Positions 1 to 10,726 of a stretch of DNA of 64,000 bases are shown here, one piece after another. The position numbers and the translations under genes are program-made. Origin of the DNA: Tritrichomonas musculus (taxonomy: Eukaryota > Parabasalia > Tritrichomonadida > Tritrichomonadidae); assembly GCA_039105265.1 (NCBI GenBank), contig JAPFFF010000048.1, forward strand, positions 1,178,001-1,242,000, read 5' to 3'. The notes beneath the pieces were generated by a model. The model was not told the DNA's origin. It worked only from the letters and a program-made list of their open reading frames with translations, and did no database searches. The number at the start of each line of letters is the position of its first letter. Position 1 is the stretch's first letter.

Positions 1-317
1 TAATTTTGGATGAAAACAATATTTTAGTAATATCATATTAAAAACACTATAACATACTCTATGTTTCATATTGAACTGTTAAAAACAAAACTCATGTATA
101 TATTAGCATAATAATGTGTAAAACGCCATAAAATTTCTTTAATCTATCTTTTTAATTCCGTTTTTAAGTATGATATAATTGAATATAAAATGATCGTTCC
201 TATTTTATTTCCAAAAAAAAATATTTAATTTCCAAAAAAATAAAACGGTTACTATTTTATTTCCAAAAAATTCTAATCTATTTCCGAAACAGCTGTAATT
301 GTATATTATTATAATCA
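1..317. other. AT-rich spacer upstream of the MatE gene
   Basis: No gene is visible. From about 200 to 290 a short motif of the form TTATTTCC followed by an A-run occurs four times (205-220, 225-240, 255-270 and, weaker, 278-290), directly upstream of the start codon at 318. Its position suggests a promoter-proximal element of the MatE gene, but this is inference from spacing and repetition only. Confidence 0.4.
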
Positions 318-2147
318 ATGAGTAAAAAAATAGAAGACTCAGAAATTAGTTTAATATCATCACAATCATTTGGACCAATACATGGAACAGATGAAAATGG
401 CAATAGCCTTCAAAATAATGATAATGTAAATGATCAAAATGGAAGAGTCGTGGAAGAAGATAATTCACAAAAAGATGATGAAATAAATCCTAAAACTGGA
501 AAGAAAAAAAAGGATGAAAATTATAGACTTGGAGGAAGACCTCCTTTATTGACACTTATTGTACTTGCACTTGGCCCATTAATTTCTCAATTTGTTTCAT
601 CAATGTATGGAATTGTTAACACTTACTGGGTTTCAAAAGCTCTTGGCGAAAAAGGCATGGCAGCTGTATCTCTATTCGCAAATCTTGATAGTTTAGGAAG
701 AGCTTTTGGCTATTTCATGAACTGTTCAGCATCACAAAAAATATCATCATTATTTGGACAGAAAAAAGGGCATGAAGCCGGTCAAGTAATTTGTGATCTT
801 TTTAGATGCTGTTTTGTAAGTGGAATGATTGTTCCAGCACTAATTATTCCAATTGCAAAACCATTAGGAAAATGGTTTGGTTCAGATGATGAAATTTTGC
901 AAATGGGATTTGATTATCTTGTCATTTTATCAAGTTGTTCTACAGTTTCTTGCATTTTTTTAATGTTTTGTGGTTGCCTACAAGCAGAAGGAAGAACATT
1001 TTTGGTTTGCATTGCACAAATTTCAACTTTTGTTTTGAATATGTGCGTCTTTTGCCCATTATTTTTATTCGTTTTTAAAATTGGAATCAGAGGAGCTTCG
1101 CTTGCTACAATATGTTCTGAAGCTCTCCCAGGAATTGTTTTCTTTTGCATGTATTTCTTCCAAAAAGATGATAAAGAAAAAAATGATTCAACTGAATTTA
1201 ATGATTTAAAGGAGCCCATGATAGATGGTAAAGAAACAAAAGAAAATGAAAAGAAAAATTGTTGCTCAAATTTCAAACCAGCAGTTAAGCCAAAATTGAG
1301 TGGTTTGTTTAAGAAATTTTCACCACATACAAAACCAGCATTAAGTGTTGGTGTTTCTCAACTTGTTTCTAATTGTTCAAGGAGTATTCCATCAATCTTA
1401 CAAAGAAAATTCATGGGAGAAATAACCAAGCATTCAGATACGACTAGTTTTACCGATGCCATGTCAGGTTTTAATACAGTTTTTAGATTAGCACAATTTA
1501 CAGATTCATTTAGACTTGCCATGTCAATGTCATTATTGCCAACATCTTCTTATGCATTCTCTTCTGGCCGTTATCATAGATTTTTAAGATTAAATATTCA
1601 TGGCTGCTGGCTTAATCTTGCCTGGGGATTTTTCACATTTGCATTAATTCAAATTTTCTGTAAACAAATTGCATCAATATTCTCTAAAAGTCCTTCATTT
1701 ATTGAAGCATCATCAAAAATGATGAAAAATGCAAACATAGAAGCTCCAATTGCTTGGGTGAGATTTAATATTCAAACTTTATTACAAGCTCTAAGTTTTG
1801 GTGGAAGAGCAACATGCTATTCGTTTTTATCTCATTTTATTGTTAATATCGGAACATACTGCCTTTTATATTATACCGATAAAACAAATGTTCCAAGAAT
1901 GATGTATGCTTATGCTTTATCTGCTGGTATTTCAATATTCTTTGGTATATTTTTCGTCATAAAACCAATTAAGTTTGTGTATGATAAAATGAAAGAAGCT
2001 AGTGGCGATAAATCAGATATAGTTGACAACATTGATAATAATACTAGTGAAACAAAAAGTATAAATGTACTTAATGAAACAGACCAAAATGATACAGAGG
2101 AAAAATCATTTGTAGAACCAGAAGAAGACAAAAAAAATGATTTATAA
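318..2147 (+). CDS. MatE-family multidrug/toxin efflux transporter
   Basis: A 609-residue polytopic membrane protein of the MATE type, a family that exports cationic drugs and metabolites using an ion gradient. Residues 1-73 are a polar, charged N-terminal tail. The first membrane segment starts near residue 75 (RPPLLTLIVLALGPLISQF), followed by the family-like stretch with YWVSKALGEKGMAAVS and further hydrophobic segments. A polar loop of about 55 residues rich in K, D and E (about 285-340) separates the two membrane halves, as expected for a two-bundle transporter. The C-terminus is a long acidic tail. It starts at the first ATG after an AT-rich leader with repeated TTATTTCC motifs. It stands alone, with no operon-like neighbour. 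Substrate cannot be told. Confidence 0.88.
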   Translation: MSKKIEDSEISLISSQSFGPIHGTDENGNSLQNNDNVNDQNGRVVEEDNSQKDDEINPKTGKKKKDENYRLGGRPPLLTLIVLALGPLISQFVSSMYGIVNTYWVSKALGEKGMAAVSLFANLDSLGRAFGYFMNCSASQKISSLFGQKKGHEAGQVICDLFRCCFVSGMIVPALIIPIAKPLGKWFGSDDEILQMGFDYLVILSSCSTVSCIFLMFCGCLQAEGRTFLVCIAQISTFVLNMCVFCPLFLFVFKIGIRGASLATICSEALPGIVFFCMYFFQKDDKEKNDSTEFNDLKEPMIDGKETKENEKKNCCSNFKPAVKPKLSGLFKKFSPHTKPALSVGVSQLVSNCSRSIPSILQRKFMGEITKHSDTTSFTDAMSGFNTVFRLAQFTDSFRLAMSMSLLPTSSYAFSSGRYHRFLRLNIHGCWLNLAWGFFTFALIQIFCKQIASIFSKSPSFIEASSKMMKNANIEAPIAWVRFNIQTLLQALSFGGRATCYSFLSHFIVNIGTYCLLYYTDKTNVPRMMYAYALSAGISIFFGIFFVIKPIKFVYDKMKEASGDKSDIVDNIDNNTSETKSINVLNETDQNDTEEKSFVEPEEDKKNDL

Positions 2148-2472
2148 ATAAATACATAGAATTATATCTATTTCCAATATGTCATTATTTGTTTTTTAAT
2201 AATTCATATATAATATATTCAAAGTAATTAAGAAAAAAGATAATCAAGAAATATTACTCAATAAAATAAATATTTTAAAATCTAAAATTATTGAACGATG
2301 CAATCTTTATTTGTGCTAAAATAAATCGCAAGATTGAATTCTGAATTTCTATCAAAAATTTAAAAAAATCTTTTCAAAATTGAATTACTTTCTGCGATTC
2401 TCTTTATTCTATTCAATTGATTTCAGAAGATGGTTGATTTCAATTCTATTTGAAAATAATATATCTTTTTTA
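2148..2472. other. AT-rich spacer with imperfect palindrome
   Basis: No gene is visible. An imperfect inverted repeat (CAATCTTTATTT near 2300 and AAGATTG near 2330) could form a hairpin upstream of the next gene. Otherwise it is AT-rich filler. Confidence 0.3.
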
Positions 2473-4020
2473 ATGCTGTTATATCTTCTATTATTTAGCA
2501 TTAAATCATTTCCAAAATTCACAATTCTTTTAGCTGATGATAATGATATATCACAATGCAACCAAATCAGTAGCAATTTTGAAAATTATTTTAATACTGG
2601 AATATATAAGAATTTGAATTTCACAAGAGATCAAGCTAGCGATATTTCTAAGGCTTATCAAGCATTTTTATGTACATACAAAAAATTGGATATTGATGAT
2701 GCTTTGGAAAATGTCAATAAAAATACAGAAGTTTTAATTATATATGCTATTGAAGTTGATAATGAAATTGATTTTAATAAGCTAAAAAATAAAATGGCTG
2801 TCTATGTATTGAATGGTGAAGATATATATACAAAATTAGGAAATTCTGAAAAACCAAAAAATATGTTTTCTCAAATATCAATGTTATCCAGTAGTATTTT
2901 AAAAGTTCTTAATGATTCTGAATCATATATAATTTCAAAGAAAAAAAATAAAAAAGCAAGTACTATCGAAATAGAAGGATCAATGTCAAATAAAGTGTCA
3001 TTTTTAGCTATTTTCGATCAATATAATCTGAAATTTAAGTCAGATGTCGACTGTCCTTATATTTATTTAAGAAATTGTCAATTTCAATTAAATTCATTTG
3101 AAATTCAATCGGCAAATTTACTTGTTGATCCAATATCTTTTGAATCTTTATATTCAATTAGGAACAAAGTAAAAATATCTGCTAATGAATTTGGATTAAT
3201 TGTCGATAAAAAGCAAACAATCAGACTTTCATTTTCAACAAATAATGTCAATTTTGTGTTTTCAAATCAAGATTTTCCTCAAGAGGAATCAAACTATCAA
3301 ACATTTACATCATCGCCAATACCAAATTCTTGGTTCAAATCTATTAGTGTTGTTTCTTTATCAATTCAATATAGTCTTTATTTAACTCAAGATTTTGTGC
3401 CAAATGAAAGTGTTCTTCCTTTAATTAACATTAGTATTAAAAGTAATGATGATATTTCTTTATCAGTACTTGATAAAGAAAATATTGTTATACGTACAGA
3501 GAGTTATAACCAAAATGCATGGAATCAAATTAATAATAAGCCAACAATTTCATTAGATTACAATTCAGATCAATATTCAGTTGAATCTCCAAATGATATA
3601 GAAGTGGTTAATCAAAACTCAAACCAATCAACTGGAATCAATAAGAAAAAGAAAATTATCATACTTTCAGTGATTAGTGCTGCTGCAATCGCAATAATTT
3701 TAATCGTCCTCATATGTATCATTGTAAGAAAGAACAGGAATAAGACACAAGTTGTTTACATAAATCAGGATTCTCATCAAGGAAATCCGTCCAAAAAAGA
3801 TTTTAAAGATGATATAACTAAGAACAACGATGAAAAAGAACTCTCAGATCAAGAAAAAATTGAAGATGACGAAGATGATTGTGGTCCAAGTAATCACAAT
3901 ATTAATGCATTTGATTATAACAACCAACCTCAAAATGATTCGTTTCCTCCTCCAACTATTGAAAGCCAGAGCTATTTACCATACGATTCTCCAAATTCTG
4001 CCTATACTACTCCTTTTTGA
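2473..4020 (+). CDS. Single-pass (type I) membrane protein of unknown function
   Basis: I do not recognise the family. The open frame extends upstream to a TTG at 2380, but the first ATG is at 2473. Starting there puts a good hydrophobic signal peptide (MLLYLLLFSIKSFPKF) at the very N-terminus, so I choose it, giving 515 residues. A long extracellular-type region with many N/S/I residues and several Asn-X-Ser/Thr sites follows. Near the C-terminus is one transmembrane helix (IIILSVISAAAIAIILIVL), then a basic stop-transfer stretch (RKNRNK) and a charged cytoplasmic tail of about 90 residues rich in D, E, N, P and Q. This architecture fits a surface protein. No catalytic motif was seen. Confidence 0.7.
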   Translation: MLLYLLLFSIKSFPKFTILLADDNDISQCNQISSNFENYFNTGIYKNLNFTRDQASDISKAYQAFLCTYKKLDIDDALENVNKNTEVLIIYAIEVDNEIDFNKLKNKMAVYVLNGEDIYTKLGNSEKPKNMFSQISMLSSSILKVLNDSESYIISKKKNKKASTIEIEGSMSNKVSFLAIFDQYNLKFKSDVDCPYIYLRNCQFQLNSFEIQSANLLVDPISFESLYSIRNKVKISANEFGLIVDKKQTIRLSFSTNNVNFVFSNQDFPQEESNYQTFTSSPIPNSWFKSISVVSLSIQYSLYLTQDFVPNESVLPLINISIKSNDDISLSVLDKENIVIRTESYNQNAWNQINNKPTISLDYNSDQYSVESPNDIEVVNQNSNQSTGINKKKKIIILSVISAAAIAIILIVLICIIVRKNRNKTQVVYINQDSHQGNPSKKDFKDDITKNNDEKELSDQEKIEDDEDDCGPSNHNINAFDYNNQPQNDSFPPPTIESQSYLPYDSPNSAYTTPF

Positions 4021-5300
4021 GGTAATTAAAAATATTTTATATGAATAATCAGAACAAATATATATTTGAAATTTATCATAATTATGATTAAGGTTTTTCT
4101 ATCGTTCTTTTTCTGAGATAAAATAATTTGTAAACTTTTCAAAATTATTTTATTTGGCTTTTTATTAATACAATACATGGTGAGATTTTGTGCAAAAATT
4201 CATCATAAAATCTAATGATTAAAAAATATCCTGAGTTTAATTGCTGATTTGCATTACAAGTATTTTCGGTTTTAATTATATATTCTCACCATGCTTTAAT
4301 CTGGCCGATTTAATGATTAATACCGAATTTTAATAAATTGGAAAAAGTTCAAATTTCTTATTACATATTAAGTATTTTAGGGAAATTGTAATTGTTTTTG
4401 TTTTTATAACTGTTTGTTATTTAAATAATAAGATTAATAAAAAACAAAAATTGTTAAATTCAAAAGAAAAATTAAAAATATTATTTTTTTTTTTTTTTTT
4501 TTTTCACTTTCTCAAAAAATTCATTTAGTCTATTTAAATTCAATAGCCTATTTAAATTCATAACTGTATATAGGAATTTTAATTTTTTGATATAACATTA
4601 TCTTTTCAATATTTCGCCTATGTTCTCAAATATTGAGAGAATTTGAATGACCTTTTCAATATTTGAATCTTTTGACTCAATATATAAAGAAAGAATTATA
4701 TTTGAGAAGAAACAAACACCAATCTACACTGGAGATGTGCCTCAAGTTCGCACTGTAAAAGATTATTAGTTTATTTAGAAAAAAAAAAAAAAAATGGTTC
4801 AAAATAAAGGTAGTGACACGAATAACTTTTGAATATGTAAAAAAAAGAGTTATCAAAAAGTGGAAAATAAAATACTCTTATTGCAAATAAATACCAATAC
4901 ATTCTATTATCTATTTTTAAATATTTTAAAATATCAAAAACCAATTATAAAAAAAGATGAATCTGTTTGAGATCTCGAGATCTCGGTAATTGATATCAAG
5001 TTTACAATTATTTTCATATCACATTTCATATCGGATATATTGATAATCGATAATCTCGATATCAGATTTTTAAACTGATAATCGAGTATCAGATGAAAAA
5101 AGTGACATTTATGATATCGATTCTCAAAATAACAAGTCTATTCAAAATTGATATTTTCCAATTTATTTAAATCAAATAATGAAAATCTTTTTAATGAGTT
5201 TTTTTTCAAATAGGTAACAAGAAACTAATTAATATATTTAATTCAGTTTTTCTCAATTTAACTAATTTTTATTTGATTCATTGAATATTCTTTGCCATTT
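4021..5300. other. Intergenic, AT-rich, low complexity
   Basis: No gene is visible. A poly-T run lies near 4483-4504. A short inverted pair, CATGGTGAGA near 4176 and TCTCACCATG near 4285, encloses about 120 bp and could be a tiny MITE. Around 4960-5100 the sequence is dense in GATATC/ATCGAT-like words, similar in flavour to 51560-51740. Nothing else can be supported. Confidence 0.35.
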
Positions 5301-5580
5301 TTGTAACTCAATATGAAGGATGAAACATTATAAATGCACGTATACATCTCCATACTTGACATTTTCAATGATTCTCTTATTTATGTTTTCATCAAATTCA
5401 ATAATTCTATGCTGATTGCAGGAATCAAAGGCCTGCTCATCAATCTTTATCACATTTCGAGGAATAAAAATGCTTTTGATTGATGACCTAACAAATGAGT
5501 TTTCAATGACCAGAAGTTGAGAGCCAATTGGAAATTCAACGAACTGTAGCTTGGAACAAAAAGCATCACCAAAATTTGTT
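5301..5580 (-). pseudogene. Duplicated 3' fragment of the neighbouring BspA-like LRR gene
   Basis: This stretch is nearly identical to the last part of the BspA-like gene (about 6049-6335), including the reverse complement of its stop region and the final leucine-rich repeats. It carries only roughly the last 90 codons, has small differences, and ends abruptly in a tRNA-like repeat. It has no start of its own, so it is a gene fragment from a local segmental duplication rather than a gene. Confidence 0.8.
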
Positions 5581-5660
5581 CCATCTTCCGTGCACTACCG
5601 TTGTGCTAAAGCCCCTTCTTCTTGTATTATATAATAAACAATTGTTACCTCTTCAAAACA
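5578..5660. repeat. Direct repeat, copy 1 (tRNA-like 5' half plus tail)
   Basis: About 82 bp, nearly identical to 5749-5830. It holds the reverse complement of a tRNA-like acceptor and D arm followed by a shared AT-rich tail with TATTATATAATAAACAATTG. In this copy the T-arm half is replaced by the LRR gene fragment, so a duplication breakpoint lies near 5578. Confidence 0.7.
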
Positions 5661-5716
5661 TTATCTTTTGTTGAAATTTAACAACTGTTGAGCAAAAAAA
5701 GTTGAGTGCAAAAAAC

Positions 5717-5785
5717 GGAACTTCGAGGAGTCGAACCGCTATCTCCGATTCCATCTTCGTTGCACTACCGTAGTGCTAAAGTCCC
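5717..5785 (-). pseudogene. tRNA-like sequence (probable tRNA pseudogene)
   Basis: On the minus strand 69 nt resemble a tRNA. A seven-pair acceptor (GGGACTT with AAGTTCC, one G-U) closes the ends, the D arm GCAC/GTGC pairs fully, and a T-loop TTCGACT follows. A run of six T lies just downstream, as for RNA polymerase III. The T stem has two mismatches and I could find no convincing anticodon stem, so the anticodon cannot be assigned. I read it as a degenerate tRNA or tRNA-derived repeat. Confidence 0.45.
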
Positions 5786-5830
5786 TTCTTCTTGGATTAT
5801 ATAATAAACAATTGTTTCCTCTTTAAAACA
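5749..5830. repeat. Direct repeat, copy 2 (tRNA-like region plus tail)
   Basis: Partner of 5578-5660. This copy is continuous with the full tRNA-like sequence at 5717-5785, so it is likely the parental arrangement. The 171-bp offset suggests a local tandem duplication. Confidence 0.7.
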
Positions 5831-6054
5831 AGATATGAATACTTAACATGGTGGAGATATTTTTGAATATTATAATTTTTATTCTCAAATTTTTCAAAAA
5901 ATGAAAAGCGTGTAAAATAATTATAATTGCCAAAAGTTGGAATTTAGGTAACTATACATTAAAATAATAAAAAAATGGTGCAAAAAAATATTTTTTTTTT
6001 TTTTTTTTTTTTTTTTTGATTCCATGAACTAAATTATACTATGCTATTTGTAAT
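5831..6054. other. Spacer with long poly-T tract
   Basis: No gene is visible. A homopolymer T run (about 5990-6017) lies just past the stop codon of the minus-strand LRR gene. Confidence 0.4.
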
Positions 6055-7842
6055 TCAAAATGAAGGAGGAATCATCACAATGGCACGTTTACATTCTCCA
6101 TGTTTGATATTTTCAATGATTCTCTTATTTATGTTTTCATCAAATTCAATAATTCTAAGCTGATTGCAGGAATCAAAGGCCTGCTCATCAATCTTTATCA
6201 CATTTCGAGGAATAAAAATGCTTTTGATTGATGACCTAACAAACGAGTTTTCAATGACCTGAAGTTGAGAGTCAATTGGAAATTCAACGAACTGTAGATT
6301 GGAACAAAAAGCAAATGCATCATCACAAATTTTGATGACATTTCGTGGAACCACAAAACTCTCAATTGTCGAAAACATAAACATTTTATCGCCAATTGTT
6401 GCCAATTTTGAATCGGGATGAATTGCAACGTGAGAAAGATTTTTGCAACAGAAGAAGGCGCCCTCGCATATCTCTGACACTTGAGGTGGAATAAAGATGC
6501 TTTTGATGAGTGTCGCAGAAAAAGCGTATGATTCAATTTTTGTAATATCTGATGGAATTGTCACTTTTTTAACATCACGCTCAGCAAAAACAAGGACATC
6601 AAATACGTCACTCTCAATTTTTGTTTTGCCAACGATCAGTTTGCCATCACAGCAAGAAGAAATGTTTTTCTGGCTATTTTGAATCACTGAAATCTTCTTC
6701 AAATTGGGAACACCAGCACACCAGCCACTTTTTAGCTCACAAATACTTGATGGAATAGAAAGCCTCTCAATTGCTGAGTTGTCAAATGCATTGCTCTCAA
6801 TCATTCGAAGCTCTGAATTTTCAGGGACATCAACACTAACCAGTCCTTCACACTTTATAAAGGCGCCTTCACAAATTTGATTCACGTGGATTGGAATCGT
6901 GATGTGATTAATTGACGAATGTGCAAATGATTTCAATCCTATCGTTCTGATTTCAGAATCAGTTGGAATTTCAACTTCCAAAAGATTTTGACAGCCATAA
7001 AAAGTGCCTTCTTCTATTGATGTCACTTTTTTTGGTATGAAAATACTTTCAATTGATGACTTAGAAAAAGCAAATTTTTCAATTGTTTGAAGTTCAGAAC
7101 TTTTTGAGAACTCAACTTTTTGAAGGTGATTACAATTGAAGAAACAATTCTCACCAATGCTCGTAACATGTGATGGAATGAAAATCTGTTCAATTGGCGA
7201 ACACGAAAATGCTTTTTTCTCAATTATTTGAAGTTTTGAATCAATTGGAATTTCAATACATTTAAGTTTTTGACAACAATAGAAACTTTTTGAACAAATA
7301 TTGGTGATGTGATGTGAAATTGAAATGTTTTCAATTGATGAACAGGAAAATGAATATGGACCAATGATCTTGACGCTTTCAGGAATTGAGAGACTTTTGA
7401 TGTTTCGATTTGCGAAAATTAAAACATCAAAATTGTCACTTTTTGAATCAGATTTCCCAATGACTATTTCATTGTTGTGGTTCTTAAAGTGTGGATTATT
7501 TTTATTTACTAGAACTTTATTTAATTTTGTAACTCCAGCACACCAGCCTCTTTTTAGCTCAGAAACGGTTGATGGAATTGTAAGGCTTTCAATTGTAGAA
7601 TAAATAAATGCGTGCTTTTCAATTACATGAAGTCCGGAATCTGGAGGGAAGTCAATTGATTTTATAGACGAGTACTTGAATGAATCTTTCGATATACGTG
7701 TGATAATAAATTCATCAGATTCATACTTTATTGATCTAGGAATTAAAATGTGATCTTCATGATCTTCAAATCCAATTACCGCTGCTGTTTTGTCTTCTTT
7801 ATTTAAGGAAAATGACAAATTCCCTTGGGCTATTTTTTTCAT
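6055..7842 (-). CDS. BspA-like leucine-rich-repeat protein
   Basis: 595 residues made almost wholly of LRR_5-type repeats of about 23 residues, with the pattern of a small residue pair, IESIxIPxxVxxIxxxAF, then a CxxLxxVEIPxDS step. Such BspA-like proteins form a very large family in trichomonads and are discussed as surface or adhesion proteins. Two modules with the phrase GWCAGV interrupt the regular repeats, near residues 100 and 375. I see no signal peptide and no membrane anchor; it ends with RAIVMIPPSF. The ATG at 7842 is the first in frame. Its 3' end is copied at 5301-5580. Function is inferred from family only. Confidence 0.88.
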   Translation of the reverse strand: MKKIAQGNLSFSLNKEDKTAAVIGFEDHEDHILIPRSIKYESDEFIITRISKDSFKYSSIKSIDFPPDSGLHVIEKHAFIYSTIESLTIPSTVSELKRGWCAGVTKLNKVLVNKNNPHFKNHNNEIVIGKSDSKSDNFDVLIFANRNIKSLSIPESVKIIGPYSFSCSSIENISISHHITNICSKSFYCCQKLKCIEIPIDSKLQIIEKKAFSCSPIEQIFIPSHVTSIGENCFFNCNHLQKVEFSKSSELQTIEKFAFSKSSIESIFIPKKVTSIEEGTFYGCQNLLEVEIPTDSEIRTIGLKSFAHSSINHITIPIHVNQICEGAFIKCEGLVSVDVPENSELRMIESNAFDNSAIERLSIPSSICELKSGWCAGVPNLKKISVIQNSQKNISSCCDGKLIVGKTKIESDVFDVLVFAERDVKKVTIPSDITKIESYAFSATLIKSIFIPPQVSEICEGAFFCCKNLSHVAIHPDSKLATIGDKMFMFSTIESFVVPRNVIKICDDAFAFCSNLQFVEFPIDSQLQVIENSFVRSSIKSIFIPRNVIKIDEQAFDSCNQLRIIEFDENINKRIIENIKHGECKRAIVMIPPSF

Positions 7843-7943
7843 TTATCTTATAGATTTTCCATGAAACTTTTTGTAAAGTTTATTTTTTACACTTTAATCA
7901 AAAAGTTTATCACAAAATATCATATTTTATTTTTTATATTTAT

Positions 7944-9308
7944 TTATGACCAAGGCGAATCATTACCATAATATGGTGGATTAACTGTTGTTCCATTTTT
8001 AATAAATGCTTCAATATTAGTCCAAATTTCTTGCTCATATTCTGGCATAACTGAGTGTCCAGGTCCGTCAACAGCAATAAGGGTTGAATTTGGGATAATA
8101 TCACGATATTTTACTGTAGCTTCAAAGCTAATGTAATCAAATTGTGTTTTAACTACAAGAGATTTGCCTGTATATTTTTTCAAATTATCGTATGGAGATT
8201 CAACAGTAGCAGAATTTCTTCCTGTCATTACATTTGACCAAAATCCATAACCAGCGCCAGGATAGTTATAAAATTTACCGGATCCAGGCATCATATTTAA
8301 GCCATCATGGAATTTAATGAATAAGTTATCGACATCTTTTTCATCCATTAATACGAACAAACCCATTGGATAAAAAATCATAGATAAAGCTTGGCACATT
8401 AAATAATGGAAGTTTTTGAATAATATTTTCATTTGATCCTTTTTTCCTTCTTTTGTTAATTTAGGATAACTATCATCACCATCCCAAATGTCACCAGGTG
8501 AAATAAAAATACTATTATCAACATTTGTAGGATGTTGTGATATATAATTTGACGCCAAAGTACCTCCAAATGAAAATGATATCAGATTTATTTTTTCTGC
8601 GCCAATTGTTTTTCTTATTGCTTCCAAATCATCTATATGCCTTTGTAAAGTATATTTACGACAATCATTTAAGCGTGATGATTTTCCACAGCCAAGTTGA
8701 TCATATTGATATACTTTATATCCTTTTGATAATAAACTATCAACAAAATAATACTTGTGGTCCATTGGTGAACCTGGTCCTCCATGCAACAATATAAACG
8801 GGCTTTTTTGAGTTGAGTTTTCATCAAATTCATAATATGCAATTGTTGATCCTGTTGAAAGCTCCCAATAGCCAGTAGGAATATTGGTGAAATCTCTCAT
8901 TTGATCAGCATGCAAGTAAAACATTACCAAGTATAATGAAAGAGTAATTACATATGTAACCGCAAATATTATGAGAGATACGAAAAATTGTTTTTTACGA
9001 TCTTTGTTAAGAAAACTTCCAATTATTAATCCTAAAAATGAAACACCGCACGTCATTATGAATAATGATATTAATTGAATAAAAAATCCAAGAAATCTAT
9101 TTTTTGATGCTCCTGCAACACCAAATAATACTTGTGATGAAACAAATATTCCATAAATAATTGCAAAAATGATTAAAATGATTCCAAATACTTTTAATGT
9201 TTTTTGAATTATTTTTTGAATGTTATTAGTATCATTTTCTGCTGCACTAACCGAATATGATGCTTCTCCATCTTCAGGTTTGTTTAAATATTCGTTTATT
9301 GAATCCAT
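7944..9308 (-). CDS. Membrane-anchored alpha/beta hydrolase, proline iminopeptidase-like (S33 type)
   Basis: 454 residues. Three hydrophobic segments (about 41-66, 74-100 and 107-132) anchor the N-terminus. The catalytic domain begins near residue 140. HGGPG at 175-179 is the oxyanion motif typical of proline iminopeptidases. The nucleophile elbow reads SFSFGG with Ser246, where the family usually has a Gly at the first position. Asp391 (TQFDYI) and His418 (GPGHS) complete a plausible triad. Family members release N-terminal proline or hydrolyse small esters and amides; the true substrate is not visible. The next gene on the minus strand (BspA-like) starts about 100 bp further on. Confidence 0.82.
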   Translation of the reverse strand: MDSINEYLNKPEDGEASYSVSAAENDTNNIQKIIQKTLKVFGIILIIFAIIYGIFVSSQVLFGVAGASKNRFLGFFIQLISLFIMTCGVSFLGLIIGSFLNKDRKKQFFVSLIIFAVTYVITLSLYLVMFYLHADQMRDFTNIPTGYWELSTGSTIAYYEFDENSTQKSPFILLHGGPGSPMDHKYYFVDSLLSKGYKVYQYDQLGCGKSSRLNDCRKYTLQRHIDDLEAIRKTIGAEKINLISFSFGGTLASNYISQHPTNVDNSIFISPGDIWDGDDSYPKLTKEGKKDQMKILFKNFHYLMCQALSMIFYPMGLFVLMDEKDVDNLFIKFHDGLNMMPGSGKFYNYPGAGYGFWSNVMTGRNSATVESPYDNLKKYTGKSLVVKTQFDYISFEATVKYRDIIPNSTLIAVDGPGHSVMPEYEQEIWTNIEAFIKNGTTVNPPYYGNDSPWS

Positions 9309-10692
9309 GTTGAATAAATAATAAAATAAAAATAGTGTTCGATATTCAATGAGTTTATGAATAATAATTTAATTTTTTTCAAATTTTTGAATATCGAGCA
9401 TTATTTAAACAAACAAAATTTTGATAGCAATTCAATTAATTCAATTAATTCAATTAATTCAATTTTTTCACCGAATTTTTATTTCATTGAAAAAGATGTA
9501 TGGAGTTGTTATATTGAGATAAATCTAATTTGTCATATCGGCCTTTTTATCTCAATTAATCAAATAAATTGGATTATAAGTTTGGAATATATTTTACATT
9601 TTGTTTTTTGAGAATATTTTTGAGTTATATCTGGAGAATTGACTTCAATATACATTTTTTCTAACCAAAATTGCAATATTGCTTTTAGTTGCATTGTTGG
9701 TAGTCTGGTCAGCAGTTTTTGAGAGTATATCTCTAAATGAGATATTTGCGCAAATATCTGAGGAAGATTTCGCAACTATTTTGGGAAGACTTCGCAAATA
9801 TCTGAGGAAGATTTCGTAAATTAGTAATTTTATTATTATTTTCAGAGAATAATTAGCCAAATAATTCAAAAAGTCATTCTTCCATTTTCATTTGACAACG
9901 GTTTTAAGGCCAAAATTGACCTTTTTTGTGCGGGCAATTACGATTGAGGGCAATTACGATTTCCCTTTTTTTTTTTATTTTTCCTTTATCAGTATGATGA
10001 AGATTAAAAATGAGGACATTCAAACCTAACTTTTTTCAATCTAAATCTTTTTTAAAAATTTGCGTTTTGAAATTCCTAAAAAATTAAAATATCTAGTTTT
10101 CAGGTGAATTTTATTTCAATAAAAATATATAATCATAGTTAATAAACAATATTATAAATGAAAACATTTATTAATTTAATCGATCTTTAAAAAACTCTAA
10201 TAATTGATCCGATTTGATTTTGTTGTTTCTCGAAATTGAACAGAGGAATACGCTCACCATTTAACCAACAACTTGTTAAACATATGGGTATTATCTGGTA
10301 AGGAAATTTCCAAAACCTTGTGCCATTTTATTTTCAAGCATTTCTAATTAAGTTTTTTTAGATAAACATTTGAGATTTTTGAATAAAAAAAATAAATACT
10401 TTACAAATGAAATTGATACTCTGAGCTCTAAAAATAATTGAGTGCTCATCTTAGAGGAATAAGCTTATTTTCTTCATCATGATGATTTTGATAACAAGGT
10501 TCTCTCAAATCAAGTTTGTCATAAATATAGTCAATTTTATCACATTTTTAGAAGTTTTAATTAAAATAATGAGGTCGACAAAACTTCTAAATTAATTATC
10601 CAACAAACAATTTTTTTCTATGAACAAATCTTTGATAAAATATGGAGGGGAAAAAACATCTTTTTTGTTATCAGTTTTCTTTTGTTGTTGAT

Positions 10693-10726
<34 letters not shown>

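Noticed and set aside
914-1276. 120-codon minus-strand frame inside the MatE gene
   Set aside because: Antisense shadow of the transporter coding sequence with no recognisable domain.
2380-2472. Upstream extension of the membrane protein to TTG
   Set aside because: A non-ATG start is unlikely here, and the ATG at 2473 places a proper signal peptide at the N-terminus.
5717-5785. Functional tRNA gene with assigned anticodon
   Set aside because: Acceptor and D arm pair well, but no anticodon stem can be formed and the T stem has mismatches, so only 'tRNA-like' is supported.
10687-10724. Poly-A tract as the tail of a retroposon
   Set aside because: No reverse transcriptase, target duplication or SINE body is visible next to it; A/T runs are common throughout these spacers.
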